A program made the position numbers and the translations under genes. Under the pieces are notes generated by a model. The model was not told where the DNA came from, searched no databases, and saw only the letters and a list, made by a program, of their open reading frames with translations. Of a stretch of DNA of 64,000 nucleotides, positions 13,298 through 27,900 are shown in pieces; position 1 is the stretch's first letter, and each line of letters begins with the position of its first letter. The DNA lies in the NCBI GenBank assembly GCA_032622095.1, contig CP136069.1, positions 105,366,278-105,430,277 of the forward strand, read 5' to 3'. This DNA comes from Siphonodentalium dalli. Lineage: Eukaryota; Mollusca; Scaphopoda; Gadilida; Siphonodentaliidae.

Positions 13298-16200
13298 CTA
13301 ATCTGGAAGGGAAAAGAGAGAGACTAAAATAATGAAATACAAATCACGGTGCAAAAACAAGAGATGGGGTATCGTCCGCTGAATACCACCTTGTGGCATA
13401 GTGCCTAACATATAACCTATGACTGATATACTCAGACAGATGGACACCAAAATTAGTATTTTCAAATAAACAAAGATGATCGAACTATAGAACGAAAAAC
13501 CTAAACAAGACGATTGAACATATGCCATTGAATGTCCTTACGGTGGTGTCAACATTCGTACCAAATTTCATTTAGATCCGAGCAATACTGTTCCAAATAA
13601 TGACATGAACAGACATTGGACTGATGTACGAACACACTGACGGACGCTCGGACGGACAGATGTTTAATCAGTATACCCCCCTAATAATACCCACTGACAT
13701 TTGAGCTGTTATCTTGGATGCGGCCATCGTCTGTATAGTTCCCAGTATCTGTATATTCTTAAATCCTGTCTAATCTGGAAGGGAAAAGAGAGAGACTAAA
13801 ATAATGAAATACAAATCACGGTGCAAAAACAAGAGATGGGGTATCGTCCGCTGAATACCACCTTGTGGCATAGTGCCTAACATATAACCTATGACTGATA
13901 TACTCAGACAGATGGACACCAAAATTAGTATTTTCAAATAAACAAAGATGATCGAACTATAGAACGAAAAACCTAAACAAGACGATTGAACATATGCCAT
14001 TGAATGTCCTTATGGTGGTGTCAACTTCTGTACCAAATTTCATTTAGATCCGAGCAATACTGTTCCAAGTTATGACACGAACAGACATTGGACTGATGTA
14101 CGAACACACTGACAGACGCTCGGACGGACAGATGTTTAAACAGTATACCCCCCCTAATAATACCCACTGACATTTGAGCTGTTATCATGAATGCGGCCTT
14201 AATCTGTATTTGTTCCCAGTATCTGTATATTCTTAAATCCTGTCTAATCTGGAAGGGAAAAGAGAGAGACTAAAATAATGAAATACAAATCACGGTGCAA
14301 AAACAAGAGATTGGGTATCGTCCGCTGAATACCACCTTGTGGCATAGTGCCTAACATATAACCTATGACTGATATACTCAGACAGATGGACACCAAAATT
14401 AGTATTTTGAAATAAACAAAGATGATCGAACTATAGAACGAAAAACCTAAACAAGACGATTGAACATATGCCATTGAATGTCCTTATGGTGGTGTCAACA
14501 TCTGTACCAAATTTCATTTAGATCTGAGCAATACTGTTCCAAGTTATGACATGAACAGAGATTGGACTGATGTACGAACACACTGACGGACGCTCGGACG
14601 GACAGATGTTTAAACAGTATACCCCCCATAATAATACCCACTGAATTTGAGCTGTTATCTTGGATGTGGCCATCGTCTGTATAGTTCCCAGTATCTTTAT
14701 ATTCTTAAATCCTGTCTAATCTGGAAGGGAAAAGAGAGAGACTAAAATAATGAAATACAAATCAGTGTGCAAAAACAAGAGATGGGGTATCGTCCGCTGA
14801 ATACCAACTTGTGGCATAGTGGCTAACATATAACTTATGACTGATATACTCAGACAGATGGACATCAAAATTAGTATTTTCAAATAAACAAAGATGATCG
14901 TACTTTTGAACAAAAAACCTAAACAAGACGATTGAACATATGCCATTGAATGTCCTTATGGTGGTGTCAACATCCGTACCAAATTTCATTTAGATCCGAG
15001 CAATACTGTTCCAAGTTATGACATGAACAGACATTGGACTGATGTACGAACACACTGACGGACGCTCGGACGGACAGATGTTTAAACAGTATACCCCCCA
15101 TAATAATACCCACTGAATTTGAGCTGTTATCTTGGATGTGGCCATCGTCTGTATAGTTCCCAGTATCTGTATATTCTTAAATCCTGTCTAATCTGGAAGG
15201 GAAAAGAGAGAGACTAAAATAATGAAATACAAATCACGGTGCAAAAACAAGAGATGGGGTATCGTCCGCTGAATACCACCTTGTGGCATAGTGCCTAACA
15301 TATAACCTATGACTGATATACTCAGACAGATGGACACCAAAATTAGTATTTTCAAATAAACAAAGATGATCGAACTATAGAACGAAAAACCTAAACAAGA
15401 CGATTGAACATATGCCATTGAATGTCCTTACGGTGGTGTCAACATTCGTACCAAATTTCATTTAGATCCGAGCAATACTGTTCCAAATAATGACATGAAC
15501 AGACATTGGACTGATGTACGAACACACTGACGGACGCTCGGACGGACAGATGTTTAATCAGTATACCCCCCTAATAATACCCACTGACATTTGAGCTGTT
15601 ATCTTGGATGCGGCCATCGTCTGTATAGTTCCCAGTATCTGTATATTCTTAAATCCTGTCTAATCTGGAAGGGAAAAGAGAGAGACTAAAATAATGAAAT
15701 ACAAATCACGGTGCAAAAACAAGAGATGGGGTATCGTCCGCTGAATACCACCTTGTGGCATAGTGCCTAACATATAACCTATGACTGATATACTCAGACA
15801 GATGGACACCAAAATTAGTATTTTCAAATAAACAAAGATGATCGAACTATAGAACGAAAAACCTAAACAAGACGATTGAACATATGCCATTGAATGTCCT
15901 TATGGTGGTGTCAACATCTGTACCAAATTTCATTTAGATCCGAGCAATACTGTTCCAAGTTATGACACGAACAGACATTGGACTGATGTACGAACACACT
16001 GACAGACGCTCGGACGGACAGATGTTTAAACAGTATACCCCCCCTAATAATACCCACTGACATTTGAGCTGTTATCATGAATGCGGCCTTAATCTGTATT
16101 TGTTCCCAGTATCTGTATATTCTTAAATCCTGTCTAATCTGGAAGGGAAAAGAGAGAGACTAAAATAATGAAATACAAATCACGGTGCAAAAACAAGAGA

Positions 16201-19200
16201 TTGGGTATCGTCCGCTGAATACCACCTTGTGGCATAGTGCCTAACATATAACCTATGACTGATATACTCAGACAGATGGACACCAAAATTAGTATTTTCA
16301 AATAAACAAAGATGATCGTACTATAGAACGAAAAACGTAAACAAGACGATTGAACATATGCCATTGAATGTCCTTATAGTGGTGTCAACATCTGTACCAA
16401 ATTTCATTTAGATCCGAGCAATACTGTTCCAAGTTATGACATGAACAGACATTGGACTGATGTACGAACACACTGACGGACGCTCGTCCGGACAGATGTT
16501 TAAACAGTATACCCCCTAATAATACCCACTGACATTTGAGCTGTTATCTTGGATGCGGCCATCGTCTGTATAGTTCCCAGTATCTGTATATTCTTAAATC
16601 CTGTCTAATCTGGAAGGGAAAAGAGAGAGACTAAAATAATGAAATCCAAATCATGGAGCAAAAACAAGAGATGGGGTATCGTCCGCTGAATACCAGCTTG
16701 TGGCATAGTGCCTAACATATAACCTTTGACTGATATACTCAGACAGATGGACACCAAAATTAGTATTTTCAAATAAACAAAGATGATCGTACTATAGAAC
16801 GAAAAACCTAAACAAGACGATTGAACATATGCCATTGAATGTCCTTATGGTGGTGTCAACATCCGTACCAAATTTCATTTAGATCTGAGCAATACTGTTC
16901 CAAGTTATGACATGAACAGAGATTGGACTGATGTACGAACACACTGACGGACGCTCGGACGGACAGATGTTTAAACAGTATACCCCCCATAATAATACCC
17001 ACTGAATTTGAGCTGTTATCATGAATGCGGCCTTAATCTGTATTTGTTCCCAGTATCTGTATATTCTTAAATCCTGTCTAATCTGGAAGGGAAAAGAGAG
17101 AGACTAAAATAATGAAATCCAAATCATGGATCAAAAACAAGAGATTGGGTATCGTCCGCTGAATACCACCTTGTGGCATAGTGCCTAACATATAACCTAT
17201 GACTGATATACTCAGACAGATGGACACCAAAATTAGTATTTTCAAATAAACAAAGATGATCGTACTATAGAACGAAAAACGTAAACAAGACGATTGAACA
17301 TATGCCATTGAATGTCCTTATAGTGGTGTCAACATCTGTACCAAATTTCATTTAGATCCGAGCAATACTGTTCCAAGTTATGACATGAACAGACATTGGA
17401 CTGATGTACGAACACACTGACGGACGCTCGTCCGGACAGATGTTTAAACAGTATACCCCCTAATAATACCCACTGACATTTGAGCTGTTATCTTGGATGC
17501 GGCCATCGTCTGTATAGTTCCCAGTATCTGTATATTCTTAAATCCTGTCTAATCTGGAAGGGAAAAGAGAGAGACTAAAATAATGAAATCCAAATCATGG
17601 AGCAAAAACAAGAGATGGGGTATCGTCCGCTGAATACCAGCTTGTGGCATAGTGCCTAACATATAACCTTTGACTGATATACTCAGACAGATGGACACCA
17701 AAATTAGTATTTTCAAATAAACAAAGATGATCGTACTATAGAACGAAAAACCTAAACAAGACGATTGAACATATGCCATTGAATGTCCTTATGGTGGTGT
17801 CAACATCCGTACCAAATTTCATTTAGATCTGAGCAATACTGTTCCAAGTTATGACATGAACAGAGATTGGACTGATGTACGAACACACTGACGGACGCTC
17901 GGACGGACAGATGTTTAAACAGTATACCCCCCATAATAATACCCACTGAATTTGAGCTGTTATCTTGGATGTGGCCATCGTCTGTATAGTTCCCAGTATC
18001 TTTATATTCTTAAATCCTGTCTAATCTGGAAGGGAAAAGAGAGAGACTAAAATAATGAAATACAAATCAGTGTGCAAAAACAAGAGATGGGGTATCGTCC
18101 GCTGAATACCAACTTGTGGCATAGTGGCTAACATATAACTTATGACTGATATACTCAGACAGATGGACATCAAAATTAGTATTTTCAAATAAACAAAGAT
18201 GATCGTACTTTTGAACGAAAAACCTAAACAAGACTATTGAACATATGCCATTGAATGTCCTTATGGTGGTGTCAACATCCGTACCAAATTTCATTTAGAT
18301 CCGAGCAATACTGTTCCAAGTTATGACATGAACAGACATTGGACTGATGTACGAACACACTGACGGACGCTCGGACGGACAGATGTTTAAACAGTATACC
18401 CCCCATAATAATACCCACTGAATTTGAGCTGTTATCTTGGATGTGGCCATCGTCTGTATAGTTCCCAGTATCTGTATATTCTTAAATCCTGTCTAATCTG
18501 GAAGGGAAAAGAGAGAGACTAAAATAATGAAATACAAATCACGGTGCAAAAACAAGAGATGGGGTATCGTCCGCTGAATACCACCTTGTGGCATAGTGCC
18601 TAACATATAACCTATGACTGATATACTCAGACAGATGGACACCAAAATTAGTATTTTCAAATAAACAAAGATGATCGAACTATAGAACGAAAAACCTAAA
18701 CAAGACGATTGAACATATGCCATTGAATGTCCTTACGGTGGTGTCAACATTCGTACCAAATTTCATTTAGATCCGAGCAATACTGTTCCAAATAATGACA
18801 TGAACAGACATTGGACTGATGTACGAACACACTGACGGACGCTCGGACGGACAGATGTTTAATCAGTATACCCCCCTAATAATACCCACTGACATTTGAG
18901 CTGTTATCTTGGATGCGGCCATCGTCTGTATAGTTCCCAGTATCTGTATATTCTTAAATCCTGTCTAATCTGGAAGGGAAAAGAGAGAGACTAAAATAAT
19001 GAAATACAAATCACGGTGCAAAAACAAGAGATGGGGTATCGTCCGCTGAATACCACCTTGTGGCATAGTGCCTAACATATAACCTATGACTGATATACTC
19101 AGACAGATGGACACCAAAATTAGTATTTTCAAATAAACAAAGATGATCGAACTATAGAACGAAAAACCTAAACAAGACGATTGAACATATGCCATTGAGT

Positions 19201-19910
19201 GTCCTTATGGTGGTGTCAACATCTGTACCAAATTTCATTTAGATCCGAGCAATACTGTTCCAAGTTATGACACGAACAGACATTGGACTGATGTACGAAC
19301 ACACTGACAGACGCTCGGACGGACAGATGTTTAAACAGTATACCCCCCTAATAATACCCACTGACATTTGAGCTGTTATTATGAATGCGGCCTTAATCTG
19401 TATTTGTTCCCAGTATCTGTATATTCTTAAATCCTGTCTAATCTGGAAGGGAAAAGAGAGAGACTAAAATAATGAAATACAAATCACGGTGCAAAAACAA
19501 GAGATTGGGTATCGTCCGCTGAATACCACCTTGTGGCATAGTGCCTAACATATAACCTATGACTGATATACTCAGACAGATGGACACCAAAATTAGTATT
19601 TTCAAATAAACAAAGATGATCGTACTATAGAACGAAAAACGTAAACAAGACGATTGAACATATGCCATTGAATGTCCTTATAGTGGTGTCAACATCTGTA
19701 CCAAATTTCATTTAGATCCGAGCAATACTGTTCCAAGTTATGACATGAACAGACATTGGACTGATGTACGAACACACTGACGGACGCTCGGACCGACAGA
19801 TGTTTAAACAGTATACCCCCCCTAATAATACCCACTGACATTTGAGCTGTTATCTTGGATGCGGCCATCGTCTGTATAGTTCCCAGTATCTGTTTACTCT
19901 TAAATCCTGT
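13298..19910 (-). repeat. Four- and seven-monomer periodic block
   Basis: Monomers at 13298, 13770 and 14244 recur at 15188, 15660 and 16134 (step 1890 bp), and again at 18493, 18965 and 19438 (step 3304-3305 bp from the second set). Diagnostic changes include CCAAATAATGACATG with TTTAATCAGTATA, followed one monomer later by TATCATGAATGCGGCC with TGTATTTGTTCCC. Between the second and third sets, the pair at 16605-17548 is a further 944-bp duplication (16605 to 17549). Confidence 0.7.
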
Positions 19911-22900
19911 CTAATCTGGAAGGTAAAAGAGAGAGACTAAAATAATGAAATACAAATCACGGTGCAAAAACAAGAGATGGGGTATCGTCCGCTGAATACC
20001 ACCTTGTGGCATAGTGCCTAACATATAACCTATGATTGATATACTCAGACAGATGGACACCAAAATTAGTATTTTCAAATAAACAAAGATTATCGTACTT
20101 TTGAACGAAAAACCTAAACAAGACGATTGAACATATGCCATTGAATGTCCTTACGGTGGTGTCAACATCTGTACCAAATTTCATTTAGATCCGAGCAATA
20201 CTGTTCCAAGTTATGACATGAACAGACATTGGACTGATGTACGAACACACTGACGGACGCTCAGACGGACAGATGTTTAAACAGTATACCCCCCCTAATA
20301 ATACCCACTGACATTTGAGCTGTTATCATGGATGCGGCCTTAATCTGTATAGTTCCCAGTATCTGTATATTCTCAAATCCTTTCTAATCTGGAAGAGAAA
20401 AGAGAGAGACTAAAATAATGAAATACAAATCACGGTGCAAAAACAAGAGATGGGGTATCGTCCGCTGAATACCACCTTGTGGCATAGTGCCTAACATATA
20501 ACCTATGACTGATATACTCAGACAGATGGACACCAAAATTAGTATTTTCAAATAAACAAAGATGATCGAACTATAAAACGAAAAACCTAAACAAGATGAT
20601 TGAACATATGCCATTGAATGTCCTTATGGTGGTGTCAACATCCGTACCAAATTTCATTTAGATCCGAGCAATACTGTTCAAGTTATGACATGAACAGACA
20701 TTGGACTGATGTACGAACACACTGACGGACGCTCGGACGGACAGATGTTTAAACAGTATACCCCACTAATAATACCCGCTGACATTTGAGCTGTTATCTT
20801 GGATGCGGCCATCGTCTATAGTTCCCAGTATCTGTATATTCTTAAATTCTGTCTAATCTGGAAGGGAAAAGAGAGAGACTAAAATAATGAAATACAAATC
20901 AGTGTGCAAAAACAAGAGATGGGGTATCGTCCGCTGAATACCAACTTGTGGCATAGTGGCTAACATATAACTTATGACTGATATACTCAGACAGATGGAC
21001 ATCAAAATTAGTATTTTCAAATAAACAAAGATGATCGTACTTTTGAACGAAAAACATAAACAAGACGATTGAACATATGCCATTGAATGTCCTTATGGTG
21101 GTGTCAACATCCGTACCAAATTTCATTTAGATCCGAGCAATACTGTTCCAAGTTATGACATGAACAGACATTGGACTGATGTACGAACACACTGACGGAC
21201 GCTCGGACGGACATATGTTTAAACAGTATACCCCCATAATAATACCCACTGAATTTGAGCTGTTATCTTGGATGTGGCCATCGTCTGTATAGTTCCCAGT
21301 ATCTGTATATTCTTAAATCCTGTCTAATCTGGAAGGGAAAAAAGAGAGACTAAAATAATGAAATACAAATCAAGGTGCAAAAACAAGAGATGGGGTATCG
21401 TCCGCTGAATACCACCTTGTGGCATAGTGCCTAACATATAACCTATGACTGATATTCTCAGACAGATGGACACCAAAATTAGTATTTTCAAATAAACAAA
21501 GATGATCGAAATATAGAACGAAAAAGCTAAACAAGACGATTGAACATATGCCATTGAATGTCCTTACGGTGGTGTCAACATTCGTACCAAATTTCATTTA
21601 GATCCGAGCAATACTGTTCCAAGTTATGACATGAACAGACATTGGACTGATGTACGAACACACTGACAGACGCTCGGACGGACAGATGTTTAAACAGTTT
21701 CTCCCCCTAATAATATCCACTGACATTTGAGCTGTTATCATGGATGCGGCCTTAATCTGTATAGTTCCCAGTATCTGTATATTCTTAAATCCTGTCTAAT
21801 CTGGAAGGGAAAAGAGAGAGACTAAAATAATGAAATACAAATCACGGTGCCAAAACAAGAGATGGGGTATCGTCCGCTAAATACCACCTTGTGGCATAGT
21901 GCCTAACATATAACCTATGACTGATATACTCAGACAGATGGACACCAAAATTAGTATTTTCAAATAAACAAAGATGATCGAACTATAGAACGAAAAACCT
22001 AAACAAGACGATTGAACATATGCCATTGAATGTCCTTACGGTGGTGTCAACATCTGTACCAAATTTCATTTAGATCCGAGCAATACTGTTCCAAGTTATG
22101 ACACGAACAGACATTGGACTGATGTACGAACACACTGACACGTTCGGACGGACAGATGTTTAAACAGTATACCCCCCCTAATAATACCCACTGACATTTG
22201 AGCTGTTATCATGAATGCGGCCTTAATCTGTATTTGTTCCCAGTATCTGTATATTCTTAAATCCTGTCTAATCTGGAAGGGAAAAGAGAGAGACTAAAAT
22301 AATGAAATACAAATCACGGTGCAAAAACAAGAGATTGGGTATCGTCCGCTGAATACCACCTTGTGGCATAGTGCCTAACATATAACCTATGACTGATATA
22401 CTCAGACAGATGGACACCAAAATTAGTATTTTCAAATAAACAAAGATGATCGAACTATAAAACGAAAAACCTAAACAAGACGATTGAACATATGCCATTG
22501 AATGTCCTTATGGTGGTGTCAACATCCGTACCAAATTTCATTTAGATCCGAGCAATACTGTTCAAGTTATGACATGAACAGACATTGGACTGATGTACGA
22601 ACACACTGACGGACGCTCGGACGGACAGATGTTTAAACAGTATACCCCACTAATAATACCCGCTGACATTTGAGCTGTTATCTTGGATGCGGCCATCGAC
22701 TATAGTACCTAGTATCTGTATATTCTTAAATCCTGTCTAATCTGGAAGGGAAAAGAGAGAGACTAAAATAATGAAATACAAATCAAGGTGCAAAAACAAG
22801 AGATGGGGTATCGTCCGCTGAATACCACCTTGCGGCATAGTGCCTAACATATAACCTACGACTGATATACTCAGACAGATGGACACCAAAATTAGTATTT

Positions 22901-24904
22901 TCAAATAAATAAAGATGATCGAAATATAGAACGAAAAACCTAAACAAGACGATTGAACATATGCCATTGAATGTCCTTACGGCGGTGTCAACATTCGTAC
23001 CAAATTTCATTTAGATCCGAGCAATACTGTTCCAAGTTATGACATGAACAGACATTGGACTGATGTACGAACACACTGACGGACGCTCGGACGGACAGAT
23101 GTTTAAACAGTATACCCCCCCTAATAATATCCACTGACATTTGAGCTGTTATCATGGATGCGGCCTTAATCTGTATAGTTCCCAGTATCTGTATATTCTT
23201 AAATCCTGTCTAATCTGGAAGGGAAAAGAGAGAGACTAAAATAATGAAATACAAATCACGGTGCAAAAACAAGAGATGGGGTATCGTCCGCTGAATACCA
23301 CCTTGTGGCATAGTGCCTAACATATAACCTATGACTGATATACTCAGACAGATGGACACCAAAATTAGTATTTTCAAATAAACAAAGATGATCGAACTAT
23401 AGAACGAAAAACCTAAACAAGACGATTGAACATATGCCATTGAATGTCCTTACGGTGGTGTCAACATCTGTACCAAATTTCATTTAGATCCGAGCAATAC
23501 TGTTTCAAGTTATGACATGAACAGACATTGGACTGATGTACGAACACACTGACGGACGCTCGTCCGGACAGATGTTTAAACAGTATACCCCCCCTAATAA
23601 TACCCACTGACATTTGAGCTGTTATCTTGGATGCGGCCATCGTCTGTATAGTTCCCAGTATCTGTATATTCTTAAATCCTGTCTAATCTGGAAGGGAAAA
23701 GAGAGAGACTAAAATAATGAAATCCAAATCACGGAGCAAAAACAAGAGATGGGGTATCGTCCGCTGAATACCACCTTGTGGCATAGTGCCTAACATATAA
23801 CCTATGACTGATATACTCAGACAGATGGACACCAAAATTAGTATTTTCAAATAAACAAAGATGATCGAACTATAGAACGAAAAACCTAAACAAGACGATT
23901 GAACATATGCCATTGAATGTCCTTATGGTGGTGTCAACATCTGTACCAAATTTCATTTAGATCCGAGCAATACTGTTCCAAGTTATGACACGAACAGACA
24001 TTGGACTGATGTACGAACACACTGACGGACGCTCGGACGGACAGATGTTTAAACAGTATACTCCCCCTAATAATACCCACTGACATTTGAGCTGTTATCA
24101 TGAATGCGGCCTTAATCTGTATAGTTCCCAGTATCTGTATATTCTTAAATCCTGTCTAATCTGGAAGGGAAAAGAGAGAGACTAAAATAATGAAATACAA
24201 ATCACGGTGCAAAAACAAGAGATGGGGTATCGTCCGCTGAATACCACCTTGTGGCATAGTGCCTAACATATAACCTATGACTGATATACTCAGACAGATG
24301 GACACCAAAATTAGTATTTTCAAATAAACAAAGATGATCGAACTATAGAACGAAAAACCTAAACAAGACGATTGAACATATGCCATTGAATGTCCTTATG
24401 GTGGTGTCAACATCTGTACCAAATTTCATTTAGATCCGAGCAATACTGTTCCAAGTTATGACACGAACAGACATTGGACTGATGTACGAACACACTGACG
24501 GACGCTCGGACGGACAGATGTTTAAACAGTATACTCCCCCTAATAATACCCACTGACATTTGAGCTGTTATCATGAATGCGGCCTTAATCTGTATAGTTC
24601 CCAGTATCTGTATATTCTTAAATCCTGTCTAATCTGGAAGGGAAAAGAGAGAGACTAAAATAATGAAATACAAATCACGGTGCAAAAACAAGAGATGGGG
24701 TATCGTCCGCTGAATACCACCTTGTGGCATAGTGCCTAACATATAACCTATGACTGATATACTCAGACAGATGGACACCAAAATTAGTATTTTCAAATAA
24801 ACAAAGATGATCGTACTTTTGAACGAAAAACCTAAACAAGACGATTGAACATATGCCATTGAATGTCCTTATAGTGGTGTCAACATCTATACCAAATTTC
24901 ATTT

Positions 24905-27900
24905 AGATCCGAGCAATACTGTTCCAAGTTATGACATGAACAGACATTGGACTGATGTACGAAAACACTAACGGACGCTCGGACGGACATATGTTTAATC
25001 AGTATACCCCCTTAATAATACCCACTGACATTTGAGCTGTTATCTTGGATGCGGCCATCGTCTGTTTAGTTCCCAGTATCTGTATATTCTTAAATCCTGT
25101 CTAATCTGGAAGGGAAAAGAGAGAGACTAAAATAATGAAATACAAATCACGGTGCAAAAACAAGAGATGGGGTATCGTCCGCTGAATACCACCTTGTGGC
25201 ATAGTGCCTAACATATAACCTATGACTGATATACTCAGACAGATGGACACCAAAATTAGTATTTTCAAATAAACAAAGATGATCGAACTATAGAACGAAA
25301 AACCTAAACAAGACGATTGAACATATGCCATTGAATGTCCTTATGGTGGTGTCAACATCTGTACCAAATTTCATTTAGATCCGAGCAATACTGTTCCAAG
25401 TTATGACACGAACAGACATTGGACTGATGTACGAACACACTGACGGACGCTCGGACGGACAGATGTTTAAACAGTATACTCACCCTAATAATACCCACTG
25501 ACATTTGAGCTGTTATCATGAATGCGGCCTTAATCTGTATAGTTCCCAGTATCTGTATATTCTTAAATCCTGTCTAATCTGGAAGGGAAAAGAGAGAGAC
25601 TAAAATAATGAAATACAAATCACGGTGCAAAAACAAGAGATGGGGTATCGTCCGCTGAATACCACCTTGTGGCATAGTGCCTAACATATAACCTATGACT
25701 GATATACTCAGACAGATGGACACCAACATTAGTATTTTCAAATAAACAAAGATGATCGTACTATAGAACGAAAAACGTAAAGAAGACGATTGAACATATG
25801 CCATTGAATGTCCTTATAGTGGTGTCAACATCTGTACCAAATTTCATTTAGATCCGAGCAATACTGTTCCAAGTTATGACATGAACAGACATCGGACTGA
25901 TGTACGAACACACTGACGGACGCTCGGACCGACAAATGTTTAAACAGTATACCGCCCCCCTAATAATACCCACTGACATTTGAGCTGTTATCTTGGATGC
26001 GGCCATCGTCTGTATAGTTCCCAGTATCTGTTTACTCTTAAATCCTGTCTAATCTGGAAGGTAAAAGAGAGAGACTAAAATAATGAAATACAAATCACGG
26101 TGCAAAAACAAGAGATGGGGTATCGTCCGCTGAATACCACCTTGTGGCATAGTGCCTAACATATAACCTATGATTGATATACTCAGACAGATGGACACCA
26201 AAATTAGTATTTTCAAATAAACAAAGATGATCGTACTTTTGAACGAAAAACCTAAACAAGACGATTGAACATATGCCATTGAATGTCCTTACGGTGGTGT
26301 CAACATCTATACCAAATTTCATTTAGATCCGAGCAATACTGTTCCAAGTTATGACATGAACAGACATTGGACTGATGTACGAACACACTGACGGACGCTC
26401 AGACGGACAGATGTTTAAACAGTATACCCCCCCTAATAATACCCACTGACATTTGAGCTGTTATCATGGATGCGGCCTTAATCTGTATAGTTCCCAGTAT
26501 CTGTATATTCTTAAATCCTGTCTAATCTGGAAGGGAAAAGAGAGAGACTAAAATAATGAAATACAAATCACGGTGCAAAAACAAGAGATGGGGTATCGTC
26601 CGCTGAATACCACCTTGTGGCATAGTGCCTAACATATAACCTATGACTGATATACTCAGACAGATGGACACCAAAATTAGTATTTTCAAATAAACAAAGA
26701 TGATCGAACTATAAAACGAAAAACCTAAACAAGACGATTGAACATATGCCTTTGAATGTCCTTATGGTGGTGTCAACATCCGTACCAAATTTCATTTAGA
26801 TCCGAGCAATACTGTTCAAGTTATGACATGAACAGACATTGGACTGATGTACGAACACACTGACGGACGCTCGGACGGACAGATGTTTAAACAGTATACC
26901 CCACTAATAATACCCGCTGACATTTGAGCTGTTATCTTGGATGCGGCCATCGTCTATAGTTCCCAGTATCTGTATATTCTTAAATCCTGTCTAATCTGGA
27001 AGGGAAAAGAGAGAGACTAAAATAATGAAATACAAATCAAGGTGCAAAAACAAGAGATGGGGTATCGTCCGCTGAATACCACCTTGTGGCATAGTGCCTA
27101 ACATATAACCTATGACTGATATACTCAGACAGATGGACACCAAAATTAGTATTTTCAAATAAACAAAGATGATCGAAATATAGAACGAAAAACATAAACA
27201 AGACGATTGAACATATGCCATTGAATGTCCTTACGGTGGTGTCAACATTCGTACCAAATTTCATTTAGATCCGAGCAATACTGTTCCAAGTTATGACATG
27301 AACAGACATTGGACTGATGTACGAACACACTGACGGACGCTCGGACGGACAGATGTTTAAACAGTATACCCCCCCCCTAATAATATCCACTGACATTTGA
27401 GCTGTTATCATGGATGCGGCCTTAATCTGTATAGTTCCCAGTATCTGTATATTCTTAAATCCTGTCTAATCTGGAAGGGAAAAGAGAGAGACTAAAATAA
27501 TGAAATACAAATCACGGTGCAAAAACAAGAGATGGGGTATCGTCCGCTGAATACCACCTTGTGGCATAGTGCCTAACATATAACCTATGACTGATATACT
27601 CAGACAGATGGACACCAAAATTAGTATTTTCAAATAAACAAAGATGATCGAACTATAGAACGAAAAACCTAAACAAGACGATTGAACATATGCCATTGAA
27701 TGTCCTTATGGTGGTGTCAACATCTGTACCAAATTTCATTTAGATCCGAGCAATACTGTTCCAAGTTATGACATGAACAGACATTGGACTGATGTACGAA
27801 CACACTGACGGACGCCCGTCCGGACAGATGTTTAAACAGTATACCCCCCTAATAATACCCACTGACATTTGAGCTGTTATCTTGGATGCGGCCATCGTCT

